Assembly: GCA_028687935.1 (NCBI GenBank)
Contig: JAQTZE010000014.1
Location: forward strand, 1-55,967
Source: Sulfurimonas sp.
GTDB taxonomy: Bacteria > Campylobacterota > Campylobacteria > Campylobacterales > Sulfurimonadaceae
DNA: 55,967 nt
Reading direction: 5' to 3'
Shown here: one piece after another, positions 51,894-55,967 of the stretch
Layout of the letters: the number at the start of each line of letters is the position of its first letter
Numbering within the stretch: the stretch's first letter is position 1
Translations under genes and position numbers: made by a program
Notes under the pieces: model-generated
Database searches by the model: none
What the model was told of the DNA's origin: nothing
Seen by the model: the letters and a program-made list of their open reading frames with translations, nothing else

Positions 51894-52466
51894 TTAAAGT
51901 GCTGCATCGGCAAGAGTAATACAAAAAAGTACCTCTTTGCCTTGCGTTTGGAGTGCTTGTACTGCTTGCGTGAGTGTCGAACCTGTTGTGATGATATCAT
52001 CTACAAGGATGACTTCCTTAAACTTGAAATCTTGTAGTTCAAAATTTCTTGGGTTGAGCAGTCTGAACTCTTTACTTTTCCCTGCATACGAGACTCTGTT
52101 TTTTGCTCTGAGTTTATTGTAAAGCGGTTTGATACTACTAGATTTGAGTGTTTTGCTCAGTATCGCTGTATGTGAATACCCGCTTTGCGGTAAATCATCT
52201 ATAGCAATCGCAGCTACAGGGTTTGCAAATGTAAACGCAGTTGCAAACTCTTTTAAAGCATTCGTAGCCAAAATTGAATAGATATAAAATCCAAGATCAG
52301 AGTGTTTTGTATGTAAGAGATCTTTTATTTCGCTGTATTTGTAAAACGAGAGTACTTCTATATTTGGTAGGAGCTTGCGTTTGGTAAGTGTAGGTGTGAG
52401 AAAAGTTTGTTGGCAGGATTTGCAGATATGAAAAACAGAGAGATTTTCACAAAGTAAACATTTCAA
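51894..52466 (-). CDS. comF: ComF family phosphoribosyltransferase-like protein
   Basis: 190 residues with an N-terminal zinc knuckle (C3LLC6 and C16KSC19) and a type I phosphoribosyltransferase fold. The PRPP loop is VILVDDIITTGSTL near 151-164. ComF/GntX proteins are needed for natural DNA uptake in several bacteria, where they assist ComFA and PriA-like steps; for this organism that is inference. If the organism is transformable, this gene and the repeated TGCGTTT word deserve to be considered together. Confidence 0.88.
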   Translation of the reverse strand: MKCLLCENLSVFHICKSCQQTFLTPTLTKRKLLPNIEVLSFYKYSEIKDLLHTKHSDLGFYIYSILATNALKEFATAFTFANPVAAIAIDDLPQSGYSHTAILSKTLKSSSIKPLYNKLRAKNRVSYAGKSKEFRLLNPRNFELQDFKFKEVILVDDIITTGSTLTQAVQALQTQGKEVLFCITLADAAL

Positions 52467-52482
52467 ATCTCACCTCGTTTTC

Positions 52483-52504
52483 ATTACACTCAAAAGAGTG
52501 TAAT
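52483..52504. terminator. Stem-loop between lepA and comF
   Basis: ATTACACTC (52483-52491) and GAGTGTAAT (52496-52504) are perfect complements around AAAA. It sits 4 bases after the lepA stop on the minus strand. No U-run follows, so it may be a weak terminator or a 3'-end stabilising hairpin. Confidence 0.45.
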
Positions 52505-52507
52505 CGT

Positions 52508-54298
52508 TTAGTCCATCTTGAGAACAGACATAAAAGCTTCCTGTGGAAGCTGTACTTTCCCGATAGATTTCATACGTTTTTTACCGGCTTTTTGTTTGTC
52601 AAGAAGCTTGCGTTTACGAGTGATATCTCCACCGTAACATTTTGCAGTTACGTTTTTGCCCATAGATTTGACAGTCTCACGCGCGATAATCTGAGAGCCT
52701 AAAGAGGCTTGGACAGCTACTTCAAAAAGTTGGCGAGGAATAATCTCTTTCATATTTTTAACTAAAACACGACCGCGAGAGAGAGCTTGATTTCTTGGGA
52801 CAACGATACTGAGCGCATCAATAGCCTCTCCGGCTACTTTAATGTCAAGTTTCACAAGGTCACCGATTCTAAATTCAATCGGCTCATAATCAAATGAAGC
52901 GTAACCTTTTGAAATTGACTTAAGCGTGTCATAAAAATCCATGACAATCTCGTTCATAGGAACTTCATACTCAAGCATAACTCTGCCTTCGTTAAGGTAA
53001 GTCATTTTTGATTGAGTGCCACGCTTGCTGATGAGAAGAGTGATGATATTTCCAAGGTATTCACTTGGTGTGATTACAGTTGCTTTTACATAGGGTTCTT
53101 CAATTCTGTCTATACGGTTAACTTCTGGAAGCTCTGATGGGTTGTGAACATCGATTTTCTCACCGTTATTGAGATAAACCTGATAAATAACAGATGGAGC
53201 AGAAGCAATTAAGTCAAGGTCAAACTCGCGCTCAAGTCTCTCTTTAACAACTTCCATATGCAACATACCAAGGAAGCCTACACGAAAGCCAAAGCCAAGA
53301 GCCAAAGAAGTTTCAGGTTCATACGAGAGAGAACTGTCGTTGAGTCGTAGTTTATTCAGAGCATCACGTAAATTTTCAAAATCATCTGTGTCGATTGGGT
53401 AGATACCGGCAAAAACAAATGGTTTCGCCGGTTCGTAATCAACTACCGGTTCTTTAGTCGGATTTTTTGCATCCGTAATAGTATCGCCGACATGAATAAC
53501 ATCAACTTCTTTGAGACCCAGAACAACTATTCCTATTTCTCCAGTTTGGATAGAGAGTGTTTTTTGGCGTTTAAGCGGGTGCGGGTACATCAAATCTAAA
53601 ACTTGATGCTCTTCACCGTTGCTCATCAGTTTTACAACTTGCCCTTTTTTTATGGAACCATCAAAGACGCGCACAAGTGCTAAAGCCCCAAGATAAGAGT
53701 CAAACCAGCTATCGTAAATAATTGCTTTTGTTGTCGCATTCGTATCACCAACAGGAGCGGGAATTCTATCTACAATAGCATCAATGAGCTCACGAATACC
53801 GACACCGGTTTTTGCAGAAACCAAACAAGCATCTGTAGCATCGATACCGATACTTGTCTCTATCTCTTCGGCTACTTTCATCGGATCAGCTGCAGGAAGG
53901 TCTATCTTATTGATAACAGGAATAAGCTCGAGGTTATTTTCCATTGCCATGTAGACATTGGCAATTGTCTGTGCTTCAACACCTTGTGCTGCATCTACAA
54001 TTAGAAGTGCACCATCACTTGAAGCGAGAGATTTGCTCACCTCATAAGAGAAGTCAACGTGACCCGGAGTATCTATAAGATTGAGGATATAGTGCTCCCC
54101 ATCTTTCACATAATCCAGACGCACACTTTGTGCTTTAATGGTAATACCGCGTTCTTGCTCGATGTCCATAGTGTCCATCATCTGCTTTGTAAGTTCTCTA
54201 TCGCTTACTGCTCCACACTCTTGGATAATACGGTCAGCTAAAGTACTTTTACCATGGTCGATATGTGCGATGATAGAAAAATTTCTAATGTTTTTCAA
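52508..54298 (-). CDS. lepA: Translation elongation factor 4 (LepA)
   Basis: Ribosome-associated GTPase, involved in initiation or back-translocation. The 596 residues contain [14 protein letters not shown] (G1, about 11-24), the [11 protein letters not shown] switch region (50-60), DTPGHVDF (G3, near 77-84), NKIDLP (G4, near 131-136), domains II and III, EF-G-like domain V, and the LepA-specific C-terminus ([17 protein letters not shown]). In H. pylori lepA follows dxs; here it is 30 kb away. It is transcribed after prs, from which a terminator separates it. Confidence 0.97.
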   Translation of the reverse strand: MKNIRNFSIIAHIDHGKSTLADRIIQECGAVSDRELTKQMMDTMDIEQERGITIKAQSVRLDYVKDGEHYILNLIDTPGHVDFSYEVSKSLASSDGALLIVDAAQGVEAQTIANVYMAMENNLELIPVINKIDLPAADPMKVAEEIETSIGIDATDACLVSAKTGVGIRELIDAIVDRIPAPVGDTNATTKAIIYDSWFDSYLGALALVRVFDGSIKKGQVVKLMSNGEEHQVLDLMYPHPLKRQKTLSIQTGEIGIVVLGLKEVDVIHVGDTITDAKNPTKEPVVDYEPAKPFVFAGIYPIDTDDFENLRDALNKLRLNDSSLSYEPETSLALGFGFRVGFLGMLHMEVVKERLEREFDLDLIASAPSVIYQVYLNNGEKIDVHNPSELPEVNRIDRIEEPYVKATVITPSEYLGNIITLLISKRGTQSKMTYLNEGRVMLEYEVPMNEIVMDFYDTLKSISKGYASFDYEPIEFRIGDLVKLDIKVAGEAIDALSIVVPRNQALSRGRVLVKNMKEIIPRQLFEVAVQASLGSQIIARETVKSMGKNVTAKCYGGDITRKRKLLDKQKAGKKRMKSIGKVQLPQEAFMSVLKMD

Positions 54299-54364
54299 TA
54301 AATGTTTCCTTTGGAAATTTTATTTGCCTCATAATCGGGGCAAGATTCTCTTTATAAAAGGATG

Positions 54365-54388
54365 AAAAAATCCTCTGCCTCAAAGAGG
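54365..54388 (-). terminator. Terminator between prs and lepA
   Basis: On the minus strand CCTCT (plus 54384-54388), a 7-base loop and AGAGG (plus 54372-54376) are followed by ATTTTTT. A TATAAA -10-like sequence for lepA lies just beyond it. Confidence 0.6.
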
Positions 54389-54434
54389 CCATCTTTAGTA
54401 AACGCAGTTGAAGAAACGAGTTCCTTCTATGTGC

Positions 54435-55361
54435 CTAAGCAAATAAAGAGTTTACACTCTCATTATGATAAACGCGACGGATAACTTCAGCAAAAAGAGG
54501 TGCTACAGTGAGAACTTTTATTTTTTTATGCGGTTTTGTCACAAGCGTGTTTGTGATGATGAGTTCATCAAGGTCACCATGATCAAGATTGTCATAGGCT
54601 TTTCCGCTTAAAACACCGTGCGTTGCACAAGCCATAACCGAAGTTGCACCGTTTGCTTTGAGTGCGCTTGCTGCTTTGACCATAGTTCCTGCAGTATCAA
54701 CCATATCATCAATCATAATAACATCATGACCTTCGACATCACCGATAATGTTCATAACTTCACTTTCATTTGCTTTTTCACGGCGTTTATCAACGATAAC
54801 CATCTCAAGCCCAAGTCTTTTTGCAAAGTAGCGAGCACGTGCAACACCACCGATATCTGGAGAAGCGATGATAGGATTTGGAAGATTTTTGCTATTGATA
54901 TACTGCTCAAAAGTTACAGAACCGTAAAGATTATCAACAGGAATATTGAAAAAGCCTTGGATCTGACCTGCGTGTAAGTCTATAGTTACAACTCTGTCGA
55001 TACCAGCAGTCTGATACATATCTGCTACAAGTTTTGCAGTGATAGGTACACGAGGAGCAGCTTTACGGTCTTGTCTTGCATAACCATAATACGGTACAAC
55101 TGCTGTGATACTTGAAGCTGAAGAGCGGCGAAGCGCATCTGTCATGATGAGCAGTTCCATCAAGTTGTCATTGGATGGAGCACCAGTTGATTGGATGATA
55201 AAAACATCACGTCCACGTACACTCTCAGCGATTTGGATAGAGATCTCTCCATCACTAAATCGTTTAACATCGGCCTTAGCTAATGGAACATCTAAAATTT
55301 GGCAAACTTCCTTACCAAATTCAACACTAGCAGAACCAGCAAAAATCTTATAACCACGCAT
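54435..55361 (-). CDS. prs: Ribose-phosphate pyrophosphokinase
   Basis: Makes PRPP from ribose 5-phosphate and ATP, feeding the purine, pyrimidine, histidine and tryptophan pathways, of which purC/S/Q, pyrB, hisC and hisD are in this window. The 308 residues show FSDGEISIQIAESVRGRDVF near 35-54, YYGYARQDRK near 95-104, DLHAGQIQGFFNIPVDNLY near 127-145, and the PRPP loop MIDDMVDTAGTM near 215-226. Length is standard. It stands between perR and lepA with its own promoter. Confidence 0.97.
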   Translation of the reverse strand: MRGYKIFAGSASVEFGKEVCQILDVPLAKADVKRFSDGEISIQIAESVRGRDVFIIQSTGAPSNDNLMELLIMTDALRRSSASSITAVVPYYGYARQDRKAAPRVPITAKLVADMYQTAGIDRVVTIDLHAGQIQGFFNIPVDNLYGSVTFEQYINSKNLPNPIIASPDIGGVARARYFAKRLGLEMVIVDKRREKANESEVMNIIGDVEGHDVIMIDDMVDTAGTMVKAASALKANGATSVMACATHGVLSGKAYDNLDHGDLDELIITNTLVTKPHKKIKVLTVAPLFAEVIRRVYHNESVNSLFA

Positions 55362-55392
55362 GGAATTCCTTTATGGGAAATTGAATGGGCGA

Positions 55393-55398
55393 ATTATA
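55393..55398 (-). promoter_or_regulatory. -10 element for prs
   Basis: Minus-strand TATAAT preceded by TTTTG, 32 bases before the prs ATG; AAAGGAA serves as ribosome site. No strong -35. Confidence 0.5.
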
Positions 55399-55434
55399 CA
55401 AAATTTGTTCTGAGCCCTTGTTAAAACAAAGAAC

Positions 55435-55836
55435 TTATGCGCAGTTTTTGCATACTCCGGATAAAACGAGATCAGCTTTACTTATCTCAAAGTTCTCTAA
55501 TGAGGAGACGGTATTGACAATAGCCTTTAAATCTAGGGTAATATCGTTTATTTTTCCACATTTTTCGCACATGATATGCGAATGAGAATGCTTCGTAAGC
55601 TCATAAACAGTTTTAAGGTTTGGGAGCTTTACTTCTTGGATAAAAGCATTTTCCAGCATCAGATTTATATTTTTATAGATCGTTGCCAAAGAGATAGAAC
55701 TGAACTTTTTTATCATGACATCGTAGAGCGCATCAATGCTCATATGACCATGCATACAAAGTGAGTCCGTAATAGCCAAACGTTGCGGTGTTGCCTTTAA
55801 GTTATGCTTTCTTAATGTATCTGTGTAATTATTCAT
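55435..55836 (-). CDS. perR: Fur-family peroxide regulator PerR
   Basis: A 133-residue metal-dependent repressor. Winged helix in residues 1-75 (ATPQRLAITD; ATIYKNINLM is the recognition helix), structural zinc site in CEKC near 94-97 and CKNC near the end. Sensing residues: HGHMS supplies an N-terminal His, HSHSH near 87-91 supplies the His pair, and GKINDI has Asp where Fur has Glu, which favours PerR over Fur. The Asp85 equivalent appears as Glu. In C. jejuni perR is next to dxs; here it precedes prs. A matching operator may lie at ovoA (25909). Confidence 0.85.
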   Translation of the reverse strand: MNNYTDTLRKHNLKATPQRLAITDSLCMHGHMSIDALYDVMIKKFSSISLATIYKNINLMLENAFIQEVKLPNLKTVYELTKHSHSHIMCEKCGKINDITLDLKAIVNTVSSLENFEISKADLVLSGVCKNCA

Positions 55837-55967
55837 AACCTAAGGGAACCTCTAAAAATACCTTTTAAAGCTTCCAACTTTTACTTTTCTTGATTTTTTT
55901 AAAATCTTAGCTCAATACTAATCAAACTTTCTTAAAAATTTTGTTAAATCCCCCCCAAATTTTTAAA
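55837..55967. other. AT-rich leader of perR with a C7 tract
   Basis: No gene seen. The end of the window has CCCCCCC at 55950-55956 inside otherwise AT-rich DNA, and AAATTTTTAAA-like repeats on both sides. No clear promoter or PerR-box match was found in it. The tract is about 95 bases before the perR region starts. Confidence 0.4.

Larger units (their letters stand above)
999..54406. repeat. Dispersed short word TGCGTTT/AAACGCA (often CTGCGTTT/AAACGCAG)
   Basis: By hand I counted about 64 TGCGTTT and 43 AAACGCA on the plus strand between these limits, of which about 60 carry the extra outer base (CTGCGTTT/AAACGCAG). Independent bases at roughly 38% GC (my estimate) would give about seven. 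Copies occur in several codon phases (Ala-Phe GCG-TTT, Leu-Arg CTG-CGT-TT, Asn-Ala AAC-GCA, Thr-Gln ACG-CAG) and in spacers (about 13371 and 54400). They are dense in ovoA-ovoB and the AsmA-like gene, and almost absent from the fli genes. Confidence 0.7.

Noticed and set aside
54299..54434. tRNA or small RNA between lepA and prs
   Set aside because: No cloverleaf or TTCGA arm; the structure is explained by a terminator hairpin and a lepA promoter.
1..55967. CRISPR arrays, insertion sequences and phage genes
   Set aside because: No evenly spaced direct repeats, transposase or integrase were found; TGCGTTT copies are irregularly spaced and too short to be CRISPR repeats.

Overview
The window is a chromosomal segment of a campylobacterotal (epsilonproteobacterial) bacterium, most likely a Sulfurimonas-like sulfur- or redox-active organism. 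Evidence: the order rplY-pth-lptG-lysA-HAD-pheA-hisC-fliF-fliG-fliH-dxs (11190-23020) and the order ctpA-purC-purS-purQ-unknown-plsC-crcB (36400-31361) match blocks I remember from Campylobacter jejuni (around Cj0311-Cj0321 and Cj0511-Cj0517). The dimeric dUTPase, the HQWRQPL-type histidine kinase and the Arcobacter-like sodium channel fit the same group. The genus is inference. No phage, insertion sequence, CRISPR array or tRNA gene was seen.

Layout. 1-43 is the 3' end of a 5S rRNA gene, so an rRNA operon enters from the left. 146-4560 (minus) holds a PLP sulfur-amino-acid enzyme, then clpS-clpA-aat, the N-end-rule degradation set. 4616-23020 (plus) is a long run of biosynthetic and housekeeping genes: bioD, pyrB, pabB, a histidine kinase, tal, a PilT/PilU ATPase, then the conserved rplY-to-dxs block with the MS-ring and switch genes fliF, fliG and fliH. 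23041-25161 is a membrane PAS-GGDEF cyclase. 25158-30021 carries pgeF and, divergently, a tightly coupled ovothiol operon (ovoA, ovoB, a 74-residue unknown and a flavin-fold protein), plus an antisense 57-residue cysteine-rich gene. dut and an orphan ABC ATPase follow. 31361-36400 (minus) is the ctpA-pur-plsC-crcB operon.

36508-38736 (plus) is aroK, a thioredoxin-fold protein and hisD, followed by a DUF2231 membrane protein whose ribosome binding site lies in a hairpin. 39595-44540 encodes a three-subunit Tat-exported molybdoenzyme in the order Fe-S subunit, membrane anchor, catalytic subunit. Next come a NavAb-like voltage-gated sodium channel, a membrane thioredoxin and a NosL-like lipoprotein. 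46633-49243 (minus) is grpE-dnaK without hrcA. 49448-55836 holds an AsmA-like protein, a secreted unknown, comF, lepA, prs and a PerR-type regulator.

The signals I would look at first: (1) a short word, TGCGTTT/AAACGCA, often extended to CTGCGTTT, repeated about 107 times by hand count, in several reading frames and in intergenic DNA; (2) the four-gene ovothiol operon, with a perfect 7-1-7 palindrome resembling a PerR box in its promoter and a perR gene in the same window; (3) a second, synonymously diverged copy of the end of dnaK just after the dnaK stop; (4) a sodium channel that keeps NavAb residue numbering at the voltage sensor and filter; (5) a hairpin masking the ribosome binding site of the DUF2231 gene.
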